Shown here: positions 11,707 to 23,423 of the stretch, one piece after another
Numbering within the stretch: the first letter of the stretch is position 1
Layout of the letters: every line of letters begins with the position of its first letter
Source: Chenopodium formosanum
Lineage: Eukaryota; Streptophyta; Magnoliopsida; Caryophyllales; Amaranthaceae
NCBI GenBank assembly: GCA_024500155.1
Contig: CM044877.1
Span: 80,832,501 to 80,896,500 of the forward strand
DNA: 64,000 bases
Direction of reading: 5' to 3'
Made by a program: the position numbers and the translations under genes
The notes under the pieces: model-generated
Database searches by the model: none
Told to the model about the DNA's origin: nothing
What the model saw: the letters and a program-made list of their open reading frames with translations, nothing else

Positions 11707-14700
11707 GAGAAATTACCTAATTTAAAAAATGTTGTAAGAAACTACCTTATAAAAGGCTAAATGTTGTAAGAGACTACCATTGGTCGGAAAGTCACCGATG
11801 AATTTCAAATTCCGGCGTTGACCACATCACGCTGGAAAATGAAATTTAACCTATTGATGACAGTGCCGCAATGGTAATTCAACCTAATACGAGAGGAACC
11901 GTTGATTCACACAATTGGTCATCGCGCTTGATTGAAAATAAATTCAGTGGCGCGAAACTACCATGTGCTGGATTATGATTGAACGCCTCTAAGTCAGAAT
12001 CCGGGCTAGAAGCGACGCATGCGCCCGCCGCCCGATTGCCGTCCTACAGTAGGGGCTTTGGCCCCCAAGGGCACGTGTCGTAGGCTAAGCTCGCGCAGTG
12101 GATGCGCCGTGAGAGTGGCCTTGAAGTATAATTCCTACCGAGCAGCGGGTTGAATCCTTTGCAGACGACTTAAATACGCGACATGGTATTTTAAGTGACA
12201 GAGTGGCCTTGATGTCACGATCCACTGAGATTCAGCCCTATGTCGCTTCGATTCGTCCCTCCACCCCACCCTATTCCCTAAAAACACCTATATTTTGGAA
12301 AACGAGGTTAGTGTTGCTTTTTATATGCTAAAAAAATGCTAAGTAGTGGATTGAGACAAGTCACAAGCCAAAGTTTTGGGGCGTGGGATGGTGCAAGGGG
12401 GTGTGTGGCATGTGCACAAGACATGTGTACCCAAGGATAAGACATACAAACAACTAGTTTTGTCGTTTGAGGGTATGCCATCGTTGCCTTAAGACATGGT
12501 GCTTAAGGATGAATGAGATGGTTCTGGGCATCATTCATGACTCCCAAGGCCCTTTGGGAACCCATGGAAGTACTTGGATGCATAATCTTTCTGGGTGAAA
12601 AAATGATGTACGGAAGCCAAATTTGAAGGCTATAATACACGAAATCGGAGCAATTTAGTAGGTTTCCGGACCTAGTGTCAGAAATTCACGAAATTTTACG
12701 GGATGCATCTCGAGGTCATATGATGTTGATTGGACCCATATACAACCATAAGTCGGCTACATAAAGGCCCCGTGGAAGCCTATAGCCAATACAAGTGGCG
12801 TGTACGGAAACTGGTAAATTGGAAGCTTAAAGGCAAATTGGATGGTTTCACCCACCCAATTGGACTCCCGAAGGGTATTAGGGTCTATAGGTAGTTTCTC
12901 GGCAATTTTTGTTTTCGGGTCCAAAAAAGTCAAAAATTGTCAACATCGAAGGCTATAATACACGCTTTTTGACCAATTTCGGAGGTTTCGGGACCCGGTG
13001 TCGAAAAGTCTCGAGATACCAGGGGATACATCCCAGGGTCATATAATGTCGTTTGGAACCATATATGATCATTATATGTTTCCATAAATGTCCGTAGCAG
13101 CCTCAAGTTTATGAAATCGGTCCAAGTCGTAAACGGGTAAATTGACAGTTTGAAGGTATATTGGATGATTTTACCCACCCAAATGGACTCTCGGGGTGTA
13201 TTAGGGTCCATGGGAAGCATCTCGACAATTTTTGTTTACGATTCTAAAAAGGTGAAAAAATGTCCAAAATTGAAGGCTATATATAATACACGATTTCGGG
13301 TTATTTTTGACATTTTTTCGAAAACTGAACTGAATACGTGGGATGACTCCCTATAATTATGAAACAATTTCATCAACTTTTGATTTAGTAATAGTTAATA
13401 GATATGCTTCGTATTATACATCCTCTATATTTCCTTTATTATAGAATAACATGCATGAAAATAAATTAATTTAAAGAATATCCCTATAATTATGAAACAA
13501 TTTCATCAAATTAAAGTATCTTTTCACCATTTTTTTTACTCAACAAGATTATTAAACTAATTACTCGTATGACGTATCTCCATTTACATAATATATTGGA
13601 AATGTTTGTTTCGGTTTGATTTGTTTGTTACCTTGAATTTTGTTTGACAGATATAATTGAAAATACGAAGATGAGTACAATTATGCAGGAAAACGTTCAT
13701 TTCACTCCTTCACGCCCATTTCACCGCAGAAAAACTAAAATACCCATGTTTAAGGCCTTGCTTGATCAAAATATACTTGTTCATGATCATTTTTCACCCC
13801 ATGAAAATATTCCCATAAGTTGTAATTCTATGGTAACATCCCCTCATCATCAAGAGATAGCTACCACTTATAAGCAAGGTGACACGGTGCAACGTTCACA
13901 TCCCTACTTATGCTTCCACGATATCCTCAACAGTTGCCCTAATCTTGTAAGTGTTGCAATTTTCTGTATATCTATATACTCGTGCTATATATTTGCTAGC
14001 TAGCTTAACTAGTAAAATTATTGAATCTTACATTTTGAGAATTTTAGCCTTGAATTAAATCTTGTCTGCATTATTAACTGTAACCTATATACTCCATACA
14101 AATATAAATCCAAGAGATTGTTTAAATATTTTTTTATGAAGTGTTAATTTTACGATGTAGTTAAGCAAAATAATAGATCAATGTATTAGACTATTAGTGA
14201 TATAATATAATTGATAACGTAATTTTTTTTTTTTGGGTGCAAATTAACAAGGGGCTAGCCGCTGAAAAACTAAAACAATAAAATTGACATAAGGGAGGGA
14301 CAAAACGTAACATAGCTACAACACCATCATTATGTAATATACGATCTCTGTTAAAAAAAAATGTAATATACGATCTAAAGCTAAAGGAGGGATTTATTGA
14401 AAACCTAATACTCGTATGAAAAGGTATAACTTTTGAAGTATATACAAGTATTATAGAAGAGGTGGCCCACCTGTCTATGCATCTTATAAGTCAGGCCCGT
14501 TTGTTGTGGGCTAAAGAGTCCAATATAAGTTTGCTGGATCTTTTTTCTATATAATTGCCCAATACTCATTATTTAACCCCTTTTTCTTATTTTTTTTTGG
14601 CAGAAGGGTTACAAGCAAGGTGAAGTGTATGGCTGTACGTCTTCATCATCATCGTCGTTATCGCTGTCGTTATCGTTGGCAACAGATGATGATCAAAACT

Positions 14701-14792
14701 TGAATACCGAAATTAATTTAGATTGGAACTCATCATGTAGGATTAGGGCAGCTGGTGTTGAAGATGTTTCCCTAGACCTTGCTCTTTCTTAG
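9051..14792 (+). CDS. GARP/G2-like MYB transcription factor (242 aa, five exons)
   Basis: Exons: 9051-9180, 10303-10379, 10490-10526, 13651-13946 and 14604-14792, all with GT-AG introns and phases that agree; total 729 nt. The protein opens with a short basic stretch and then the GARP DNA-binding domain (about residues 12-70): 'RPYVRSNAPRLRWT-DLHHCFVRAVERLGG', then 'ATPKMILQMMGVKGISLSHVKSHLQMYRS'. This SHLQMY type is the plant G2-like/KANADI-related group. The usual WTPDLH motif reads WTGDLH here. The C-terminal part has a Ser/Leu stretch (SSSSSSLSLSLSL, residues 193-205) and ends in SLDLALS; both contain LxLxL, the EAR-type repression motif, so a nuclear repressor is likely. Intron 1 contains a MITE and intron 3 an rDNA fragment. 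The first of two adjacent ATGs was chosen; using the second would remove one residue. The target genes are unknown. Confidence 0.9.
9947..10237. mobile_element. MITE in intron 1 of the GARP gene
   Basis: Terminal inverted repeats: GAGTAACTCCAACAGTG at the left, and the reverse complement of the right end (...CATTGGATTTGCTC) reads GAGCAAATCCAATG. The inside is AT-rich with several inverted 'attagct'/'agctaat' blocks. TTA precedes the left end and TAA follows the right one, so the target-site duplication is unclear (TA at most). No coding capacity. Likely a PIF/Harbinger-type or other Class II derivative. Confidence 0.65.
11671..11704 (+). repeat. Poly(T) tract in intron 3
   Basis: An uninterrupted run of about 34 T's lies about 140 bp before the rDNA-like segment. 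On the minus strand this is poly(A), but nothing next to it looks like a retroposed transcript. Confidence 0.85.
11847..12255 (+). pseudogene. Decayed 3' end of the 25S rRNA gene (about 410 bp)
   Basis: Long near-identical stretches to the universally conserved end of plant 25S rRNA are visible: 'acgagaggaaccgttgatt', 'caattggtcatcgcgctt', 'aacgcctctaagtcagaat', 'agaagcgacgcatgcgcccg', 'ggcacgtgtcg', 'tttgcagacgacttaaatac' and 'gatccactgagattcagccc'. Between them are many substitutions, mostly G/C to A/T, so this copy is no longer constrained. It is in sense orientation inside intron 3 of the GARP gene and stops at the normal 25S 3' end near 12255, followed by spacer-like DNA. Only the 3' tenth or so of the gene is present. 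Confidence 0.93.
12256..13340 (+). repeat. rDNA intergenic-spacer-like DNA with ~323-bp subrepeats
   Basis: Directly after the 25S end come about 340 bp of unique sequence. Then follow at least two and a partial third copy of a repeat with the same order of blocks: 'gaaggctataatacacg', a 'tttc(c)ggaccc' block, 'gggatacatc', 'ggtcatat', 'ttggacccatat', 'acccaccca--tggactc' and 'cggcaatttttgtttt'. The block 'g(g/a)caattttt' recurs at 12901 and 13224, a period of 323 bp. Its position after 25S is where the intergenic spacer lies in an rDNA unit. The minus-strand open frame in it (12930-13220) is a by-product of the repeat. Confidence 0.75.
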
Positions 14793-15687
14793 CTAATTTT
14801 ATGAAGGTCATGTTTAACTAATTAAGAGATACATTAGATATATTAGAATATTATATTATTATGTAAACATGCATGTTGAAAGTACGTAGAATGGTTAGTT
14901 TGTAGTTTCTTAGAAAAATAATCTTCTTTAATGAATTAGTTTCTTGAAATTAAACTCAAATAGTCAAATCAGATTATACGAGTAACTAGTATATATAGTA
15001 CCATATTTTTTGTAAAGTTAGTTAACTTTTTTAGAGTGAGAGAAAAACAAAACGCAATGATATAGATGAGATTTGATTCTATACAACGGATATAGGTGAC
15101 GCCCATACTGCAATATAGATGAATAGATCTAGCTAGCAAGTAGAAACTATCCCATCCACACGCACTTCGATTTATCCACAAAAAAGGAAAACAGGAATCA
15201 AGTGATTCTCTTAAATTCAAACCGCTTACTATGTCATATATTCCTTTACTACAAATGGAATGCATAATTGTAGTATTCACGATGTTTTTGTTGAGTGAAA
15301 ACCTAACAAAATTAATGTCGGTGTACTATAACTCTTGTTAAAGGTACAAAGATATAATTCCGACCATAAATATTACTATGAAAAAGGCGAAATTACTGTT
15401 AAAGTTGAATAAAAATTGGTTATATGTAGTTTTCAAAGCATATATATGATGTAACATAATATATACTTACCATATTTAGTAGAGCAAAAGTAGCACGGGC
15501 ATAAAATGACTTGGATAAAAAAAATTGGTGTTTTATTTTGTCAATTAATATTGCTTCATCTAGTTGCCCTAAAAATTTAATACGTACGTACCTATACATC
15601 TATATATATCCCCTTATTTGGAGTTACAATGTATAACATCCATTATTTAGGTTAACATATATATTACTATATTGTAAGTAAAAAAAT
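14793..15687. other. Intergenic region between the GARP gene and the first glycine-rich gene
   Basis: It contains the probable 3' UTR of the transcription factor (to about 14950) and the promoter of the next gene. No other gene or repeat is recognised. Confidence 0.6.
15601..15609 (+). promoter_or_regulatory. TATA box of the small glycine-rich protein gene
   Basis: TATATATAT stands 87 bp before the ATG at 15688, after 'cctatacatc'. Position and sequence fit a plant core promoter. Confidence 0.5.
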
Positions 15688-16029
15688 ATGGCTAGCAAAA
15701 TTGTTGTTTTAGTACTCATGAGTGCCCTTGTTTGCACCACCATTGATGCTAGGAAGCTCGTTGGTGGACTTGATGAGCAAAAAACCTTCCTTCCCAGTGA
15801 GCCACTCCAACCTGGTGGTGGTGGACTCGGAATCGGGACAGGAGGAGGCCTCGGTTTAGGGATAGGTTTTGGTCATGTTGGATTGGGTGTTGGTAGCGTG
15901 TTTGGAGGTGGAATAGGGCTTGGACATGGGGGTGGAGCGGGAGGAGGGTTTGGCGGTGGTGCAGGTGGTGGTCTTGGTGGTGGTGCCGCCGGTGGTGGTG
16001 GAGGGCTTGGAAGTGGAATCATCCCCTAG
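15688..16029 (+). CDS. Small secreted glycine-rich protein (113 aa)
   Basis: A single exon. Residues 1-21 form a signal peptide (basic start, hydrophobic VVLVLMSALV core, small residues before a likely cut after IDA). Then comes a charged stretch of about 25 residues (RKLVGGLDEQKTFLPSEPLQP), and the rest is Gly-rich with GGGLG, GLGIG and GGGAGGG runs, ending GSGIIP. Such proteins are exported to the plant cell wall, where glycine-rich proteins act structurally or at the wall-membrane surface; the exact role here is unknown. It lies in tandem with the larger glycine-rich gene at 24049 but shares no clear sequence with it beyond glycine content. Confidence 0.85.
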   Translation: MASKIVVLVLMSALVCTTIDARKLVGGLDEQKTFLPSEPLQPGGGGLGIGTGGGLGLGIGFGHVGLGVGSVFGGGIGLGHGGGAGGGFGGGAGGGLGGGAAGGGGGLGSGIIP

Positions 16030-16509
16030 GCTAAATATTCTCTTGCTATATTAACTAAATTTATTGGCACAATGTTGCTAGTAATTATTAACTTTAGTAC
16101 ATTTACTATTATTGTGTTTTCTAATTAAGCTTATTAGCCTATGGGTTAACTATGTTCCTAATGTTGATTTAGTTCCCACTAGGTCATTTGAATTATGATT
16201 AATGTTGCTGTCTTTGTTGCAGTTAAATCATCTGCATTATTCCCAAGTAAACTAAAGCTATAAGCTAAGTATGTTTGTAAGTTGTGCACTTGGTCAACTT
16301 TTAACGTGTTATATGAGCGATATAAACATGTATCAATAATGTATGTAGATTACGCGCCTTATTATAATTTTTTTTAACTTTTTTTTTTGTTGCTTAATCA
16401 ATTAGCCTTTTTACAAAATTATAATTAAATTGTTAACATGTTGAAAGTATACATCGAGTTGTATAATAAGATTGCTTCTTAATATAATTTTCATGCATGT
16501 ATATGTAAT

Positions 16510-16890
16510 GTTAGAATTGAGATCATGTGAGAACCAAGGTGAATAATAAGAACTAGGAACTAATCTCAGCCATTGATCGCACTCCATCTAATGGCTCATA
16601 TTGCACCCGCTCTCATTAATGACATTCTCGTAATTTCGTTGATTTTAAACTTTTTTCTATTTTTTTAACTTTTAAGACAATTTTATTTACTTTAATACTA
16701 ATGACTTCATTTACTTTTACTAAATTTTCATTTACTTTTGAGAAATGAAACTGGAAACTACTTTATAAAGTTAAAATATTACAAAAATGCCATTAATGAC
16801 ACGGGAAGTATGTGAGCCGTCCGATTAACATGATTTAAGGGCCTAGATTAGTTCCTAGTTCTTATTTTAGCATTGGTTCTCATTATAACT
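16510..16890. mobile_element. MITE with ~55-bp terminal inverted repeats
   Basis: The left end (from 'gttagaattgagatcatg', with 'gagaacc' and 'aataagaactaggaactaat') is matched in inverted form by the right end ('attagttcctagttctta' ... 'attggttctcattataac'). About 380 bp, with no coding capacity. The TA microsatellite begins right after it. Confidence 0.75.
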
Positions 16891-16893
16891 TGG

Positions 16894-16943
<50 letters not shown>
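16894..16943. repeat. (TA)n microsatellite
   Basis: About 25 uninterrupted TA units directly beside the right end of the MITE at 16510-16890. Confidence 0.95.
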
Positions 16944-16945
<2 letters not shown>

Positions 16946-18220
16946 AATTGCATAATCAATTTATATGTAGACAAATAAAATGAAACAAAGGGAGTAGTTT
17001 CTCCAATGAAAATCAAAAGATATACTAATATATGAGGGCTATACCAGTGGTTAAATACTTAATTTGCATTAGTTAGCATAACATGCATGCTTCAAGAGAG
17101 CTAGATATTTCTCCATGCATACAGATTGGGGTTCCATGTGAGATTTATATGTTTGACTTATATAAAATAATCCTTACATTAAACTAATTATCATAATTAT
17201 AATGTAAATCGAACTAAGATCGTATTCTTTATCCTAATAATAAAAAATTGGACAACACTTTAAGGAGGAAAAATTAAGGAAATAAATTACACACTCTATA
17301 TTACTTTTTGCATGTTAATTAGTGAAGAAACCAGCTGCAGAACATGTATGCATGTTCTACTTAGCTCCTAATTATCGTAATAATTATTAATTATCCTAAT
17401 AGAAATCATATACAAGTATATAATATGGTTTAGTTTAACAAACTTTTAGTTGTATTAATTCTTAGTTAATTATATTAATTAATAAATAGCCGCGGCGATT
17501 TGTTGGTTGTTAATGAGATCCATATTTCTGGGATATTTGCTATTTGAAAGAATAAATATCAAGGTTATCATGCGACATTTTTTGGTGGGGAAATCTACTA
17601 ATTTGAAATTAATACAGATCAAAATTATTATTTTTATTTAGACTATATTTCATTGTAAAGCGGATCTTAAGCTGTATAATCAATTATTGTTAAATTCCAA
17701 CTACATAGCTTTACAGGAGAAAAATAAAGATTACTATGTAAATTTAACAAAATTAGATAAACTTTTTGGTCGGTCAGAATACAAAATTTAGAGAAAATAA
17801 AAATGAAATTTGACTACTATCCAAGAAAAAAAGAGAAGCGTTTAGATCAATCGCATGACTAAAGAAGGTTTCATCCTAAAACATATCGACTTTGAATTGA
17901 TTAAATATGGAATACTTGTACTGGTATAAGTTTAGCTAGAACATAAATTGATATACGGAGTATAATTTCGAGAGATAAATTAAGCCAAATAGAGTACATG
18001 TAAGTTGTTCACGTGACTCTTAAGCTGGCATCTACTTGAGAAAATCAAATATGGGTATAGGTCGGCCGGAAGGCTGCCTAGCTTATTGTACGTAGTACAC
18101 TAGAGTAAACATCGTATAGCATATACTACAGTATAGTGCAATAGATAAATTGCAAGGAAATCGAGCTTAAAAGTTGTTTTGGTATTACATTAATTGAGAT
18201 GCATCACAAACAAACGTCAA

Positions 18221-18353
18221 AGGGTCTATTCACTTCAGCTTAATTTCGATTCAGTTCAGTTTAGTTTAGCTCCAATCAGTTTAGTTCAATTCCTAATTTT
18301 CTTCTCTCATAAAAATTCAGTTCAGCTTATTTCAGTAAATCAGAACAGGCCCT
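18221..18353. mobile_element. TTCAG-rich MITE, copy 1
   Basis: Starts 'agggtctatt' and ends 'gaacaggccct', an imperfect inverted pair, and is filled with cagttcagtttag/cagctccaatcag repeats around a central 'ttctctcataaa' block. Three more copies are in this window (43868, 48340 and 49482). Probably hAT-like, judged from the ends; this is an inference. Confidence 0.7.
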
Positions 18354-20729
18354 AAAAGGGACATTTAAGTTTACCTTTGATAACGTTTTAATTAACACAT
18401 ATTTTGCGATAAATTGATGGATCGGATATATAATGGTATCCCAATGATTCGAGAGATATTTGACAATTAAAGCTTAGGCCCAATTAAGCTAGAACCTTCC
18501 CCGGCCCCTTGCATGTCTTGCAAATTATTGTATGATTACATAACATTACACTAATATATACATACAAGCAAGTATAAGTTTGATTTCTATAAAGACAAGG
18601 AATTCCACTGAAATGCACATCAAATTGAGATTCTTGGTACTTGCACAAATTTAAATTGATCTTTCTAGAACATACATTAAGTAATTACAACAACAAAAAA
18701 AATGACTCATTTTTTACAACATTGATCTTATCTTGTAGCTAGCTTCAAAGTCAATAAACATTAGGTTGATTATATTGGAGGTATGGGTAGCACAAAGGTA
18801 GTGGACCTGCATGCATGTGTGGAAGCAACGATAAGCTAGACCAAATCAGCTATAACTTGGTCAATAACATAATAACATAACATTTGATCTTGATATATTA
18901 TGACAAAAAGAAAGGTTGTTATTTTTAGAATAATGTTTTGATGCCTAAAAGGTAACAATATTGGGTTCACTTTAGTTCAAGTTCTTCCAAATCTAGTACC
19001 AACTCCCACTAGTCCAATTGCCTTAGAAATTATAAGAGATTTAAATTAGTGAAATTTGCTAAAACTTTGAAAAAAAAAAAAAGTATCCCCAATCTAGCTA
19101 CTAATTTTGCTCGATAAAGGTCTTTAGCCTTAATACTACATTCGTCTGGATTTTGTTGTCATATTACTAATTTGGCTAACTTCATATTTAACTTACTATA
19201 TAACAAGGGAATGGATTCGAGACAAGCTAGAGTGTGCAAATTTATAAAATTTGTTGTACTCCATCTTATCAATATGTATGTCACTTTAGACAATTTATTT
19301 TGATCAACGTTTATGTGTCATTCGAATATTACAGAGTAGTTAAAATATAACTATGATATATTACCGTTTAATTTTATCTTTTTAGTCAAATTATTAATGC
19401 GTGAAAGTGACAAACCGTTTGTTGGAGGAAAAAAAAAAATTAGATTGTACTTAATTAACAATTTAGGACAATTGTCAAAAAAAAAAAAAAAAAAAACATT
19501 TAGGACCAAGGGATGTTAAAATTAGATTATGAATTATATATTATAACCAATCCTATCTTTGAATGCCAAATAATTAAAAGATTGTAACTACATTATTTTG
19601 AAATTATAATAATGTAGCCTATTATTTTTATCATAAAATCTGATAAAAGTAATATATTATATTATTGTGAATTTGTGAGACAGATACAAAATTGTATTAA
19701 GAAATTAAAATATGAGTGAAAAATTGTAGAAAAGCAAAAAAAAAGGAAAAATACAAACAAAAACCCAAAAATTTAATAATGAAAAAGCATATTTAGCTAG
19801 TTTTTCAAACAAGGTGTCACATGGGCTTAATACCAAAGGAATGTGTTTGTTATTAATAATTTCTTTCTCTTCCAATTTCTATCAACACAAATCATACACA
19901 ATTTGTGCACTTATGCTGTCTTCCAATGTCTATTAAGCAAGACAAAATTACAATGTGACCCACTATTTGGATATGTATGCCTGCCAATGCAAGTTATTAA
20001 AAGTGCTTTAGATTATTTTTTTTTTGTAGAAAAAATATCCATGTTTGCACCATTTTATGAATTAACCCTAATTATTCTCTAAAGCTCGTTAAACACAATA
20101 ATTATGAAAGCAATATTGACTAAGGCTCTATTTACTTCACCTTATTTCTTACAAATTGAATCCACACATCAAGTATGTCCGATTGCCTAAAATGTTGATT
20201 AGTTTAGATAAAGAAAAAAGATAGTAGTACGTGGAGCCTTAAATAAAAAGAACAAAGCCTCATTTATTTCATTGAGTTTGAGAAAGCATCGTCGAGTTTG
20301 AAAAAGCAGATGTAAATGCAAACGTTTAAAGTTAAGGGCTTCCTATAAAATGGGTGCAAATGTGGGAGAAATATTACAAAAAAGGCTTAAATATACAATA
20401 TACAAGTATAAGGTTAATTCCTAAGTTATTTATAACATTTTACTCCGTAATTTTTACGTGCCAACACACACCATTGATTTATATATCTATTTCTATGTTG
20501 ATAAAATGTAATTCTTCAATCAAATAAAGAAAAATTGAAATTTGTGGTACTTGCATATATATGGAGTAGTAATTTTTTTTCAATTTGAAGAAAAACAAAG
20601 AGCATTTAACTAAGGAATGTTACATATCTTAAGTATTTGGAAATATGAGAGTTCTAGGTGTTTTGAACTTTTGTTTTTTAGATGAACATTGATTACTCGG
20701 CAACAATGAGATAATATTCATATTTTAAA

Positions 20730-21460
20730 GGTTAATTTTTAAATTACCACCCAAAAATATAATCATTTTCGAACTAACCACCCGTTTAATTTTTTAATTT
20801 AAATTACCACCCCTTAAATTAAATAAATGCTCAGATTACCATCCATTTCAAAAATCTGGTGGATTTTCCGTCTGTAGGCCCTACCTAACACTTATTTTTA
20901 CTCTTTTGACTGATTTTTTTCTCTGATTTTTTTCTTTAAAAACGCTCTCTATACTTTAATTCACATTTCCTTCACCAAATTATACCAAATTTCAAATAGA
21001 AAAATGTAAATTGAAGTTTGTTAAGCCAAGCCCGTATATATTGTATTTAGTTGGTTAACGGGCTATGTTAAAGCCCTTACTTTAGGTTGTATAAATACCT
21101 TGTTTACATGGAATACAAACTAAGAATACACATTCTTGACATGGTATCAGGCCTAACTAAATTTAAACCCTAAACACAGAATTTTGCTTTCTTCTCTAAT
21201 GTCGATCAAGAACAGCCATGGAAGAGGGCAAACTTGACAAAGTTAGAAGAGCGTTTTTAAAGAGAAAAATCGGGGAAAAATCAGTCAAATTGAGAGGTAG
21301 ATGGGGCCCACAGACGAAAAATCCACCGGATTTATGAAATGTGTGGCAATCTGAGCATTTATTTAATTTAAGGGGTGGTAATTTAAAATAAAAAATTAAA
21401 CGGGTAGTTAGTTCGAAAATGGTTACATGTTAAGGTGGTAATTTAAAAACTTATTTGAAA
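20730..21460. mobile_element. Non-autonomous element with ~215-bp terminal inverted repeats, disrupted by an LTR fragment
   Basis: The left arm (about 20730-20951) and right arm (about 21248-21460) are inverted copies. Matching blocks are 'aaattaccaccc', 'ttcgaacta', 'taccacccctta', 'aaatgctcaga', 'ccggtggatttttcgtctgt'-like sequence, 'gactgattttt' and 'aaaaacgctct'. The arms flank about 300 bp that include a short LTR with primer binding site. Long TIRs without coding sequence are typical of MULE-derived non-autonomous elements. The exact ends and target-site duplication are unclear. Confidence 0.7.
21019..21153 (+). repeat. Short (123-bp) copia-type LTR plus primer binding site, nested in the TIR element
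   Basis: TGTTAAGCC... to ...TTGACA (21019-21141) has the TG...CA ends of an LTR and its own TATA box (TATAAATA, 21090-21097). It is followed at once by TGGTATCAGGCC, a tRNA-Met-type primer binding site. About 90 bp of leader follow, then the host element resumes; no second LTR is visible. The LTR length suits a small copia or TRIM-like element. Confidence 0.75.
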
Positions 21461-21475
21461 GGACATTCCTATATA

Positions 21476-21672
21476 CTACCTCCGTTTCTTTTTAGTTGAC
21501 ACATATTCATTTTTAGGAAGTTTTTTTAGTTGACACGTTTCCTTTTGCGTTAAATTTTTTACCTTGCATTTACAAGCTACCCCACTTGCTTTTTCATTCT
21601 CTCTCATTCTCTCTCCTCTCCTTAAAATATGTGACTAAATCAAACGCGTCAACTAAATAGAAACGGAGAAAG
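21476..21672. mobile_element. Stowaway MITE (197 bp)
   Basis: Flanked by TA on both sides (21474-21475 and 21673-21674). The ends are inverted repeats: CTACCTCCGTTTCTTTTTAG and its counterpart in 'ctaaatagaaacggagaaag'. The CTCCGT ends and TA duplication define Tc1/mariner-related Stowaway elements. Confidence 0.88.
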
Positions 21673-23168
21673 TATTTTTTTTAATCCACTTTCATATATT
21701 CATCAAGTGTAAGATAATTAGGAAACTCTAGCTTATCTTCTTTTAATTTTGTCTATTAGTTTTACTTTCTGTATAAGCTCTTGTCAAAAAAAAAAAAAGT
21801 GTAAGATAATTAGGAAAAAAAAAAGTTATAGCTTTTAGGTGTATTTAGATACAGACTTTGACATTTGCTCAAATCATTGGTAGCTGGTGCTAAGATGGTA
21901 CAATTGGTCTTTGCTTCGAAGGAATTTCATGAAGATATGGTCACCCACTCCACCATTTCTTGTTTCATCAAAAATATAGTATGCATATTAATTAAAAAAA
22001 AAACACCTATATTTTTGCTTACCTTTATAAAATAAATAATTCAATAACTTTACCTGATTATATGCATTATGCTACTATTATTAGCTATAAACCATATATA
22101 ATAATTAAGTGGAAATATATGCTAGGCAAGAAATTAATGTTGGTTTTCTAGTGAAGAAAATTGTAACATTTGACTAAAAACCAAGTGTGTACATCATGTA
22201 GCACAAACAATTGCTGACAGTACTAGTGTTGACATTGAGAACAAATGTAAGTTCACATTATACATTTCATTCATTATATATACATGAATACATCTAATTG
22301 TATGTTATTATATATTAATATATGTGTATTCGATTTTGGTAAACAGTCTAAACACTTATAAGGATTAGTACATGGTCATTTTCTTTATATAATACAATCG
22401 GTGGTACGTATAATTTAATAACCATGTGGTTATTTCTTTATTCACTTGTTTGTGACTTTTGAACACACATGCCAAAAAGTTGTCTTGGTTGAACCTTGTA
22501 ACCGTTGTACAGTGAGTGTATACTTATGTTCATGTACTGATGTATGTAAAGAGTGTAACAGTGTGATCGACCCATCATTGTGTCTTAGTTAGTTTATCTT
22601 TCTCCTTTAGGGAGGAGAGGTTGTTGATTAATCTGAGTAGGTTATATCATACACAAAATATTATATTAACGTAGATTGGTTAATAAGGATATAAAGCTAT
22701 AAAATTCTAGTAAAAAATAGATTGGTTAATAATATGACAAACAAAAATAATAAGCAACAATAATTGCCTATGACTATAAAAAAAAATGCCTATGTTTTTC
22801 TCCGATATTTCTCCAATTATATCAATTCACATTATTATTATCTCTGATGGAATATATAGGAGATATTAGGTGTTAAATGTTGAACAGTAATAGTAGTAGC
22901 TCAAAGAAAGGGTTCACAAATAAGTGAACCAATGAACCATATATGGTTCGACGTGAGATGTTTGAGATCTAGGCGATGATTCTTCGCTAAATATTGAGTA
23001 TATATATCTCAATTGGTATTATGAAAGTAAGACTTGTTCTGCTCAACTTATTTTCATCAAATTTCTCTTGTATTTTTGTTGAAAAATAACATTTACACTT
23101 ATTTTTGTTAAAGTTAACAAATTTTATTTAAATAAAAAGTTTAATTTATTGGATAAAACTAATTTATA

Positions 23169-23423
23169 CTTCGAAAGTTTCTTTTTAGTTGACTGTTTCT
23201 TTAGTCACGTTTGCCAATGCACTTATTCAACCATTAATATCTTTAATTATCGATAAACAAAAATTATGAAAAGTTGATATTTTAAAAGTATATAACGTGA
23301 CGAATCTAACAAGATCCCACATAACTATATTTTTCATTACGTATAAAGCACAACACACGGTCAAAGGGAGGTGTGTGATAGTGCTAAAGTCAAAACGTGT
23401 CAACTAAATAAAAACCGAGGTAG
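23169..23423. mobile_element. Stowaway-like MITE (about 255 bp, decayed left end)
   Basis: The right end '...gtcaactaaataaaaaccgaggtag|ta' is a standard Stowaway end. The left end 'ta|cttcgaaagtttctttttagttgac' is its diverged inverted copy. It shares the 'tttttagttgac' block with the element at 21476, so it is the same family. Confidence 0.75.

Noticed and set aside
19843..20082. Plus-strand 79-codon hydrophobic frame in the large intergenic region.
   Set aside because: AT-rich, Phe/Leu-rich by composition, with no promoter, homology or conserved features.
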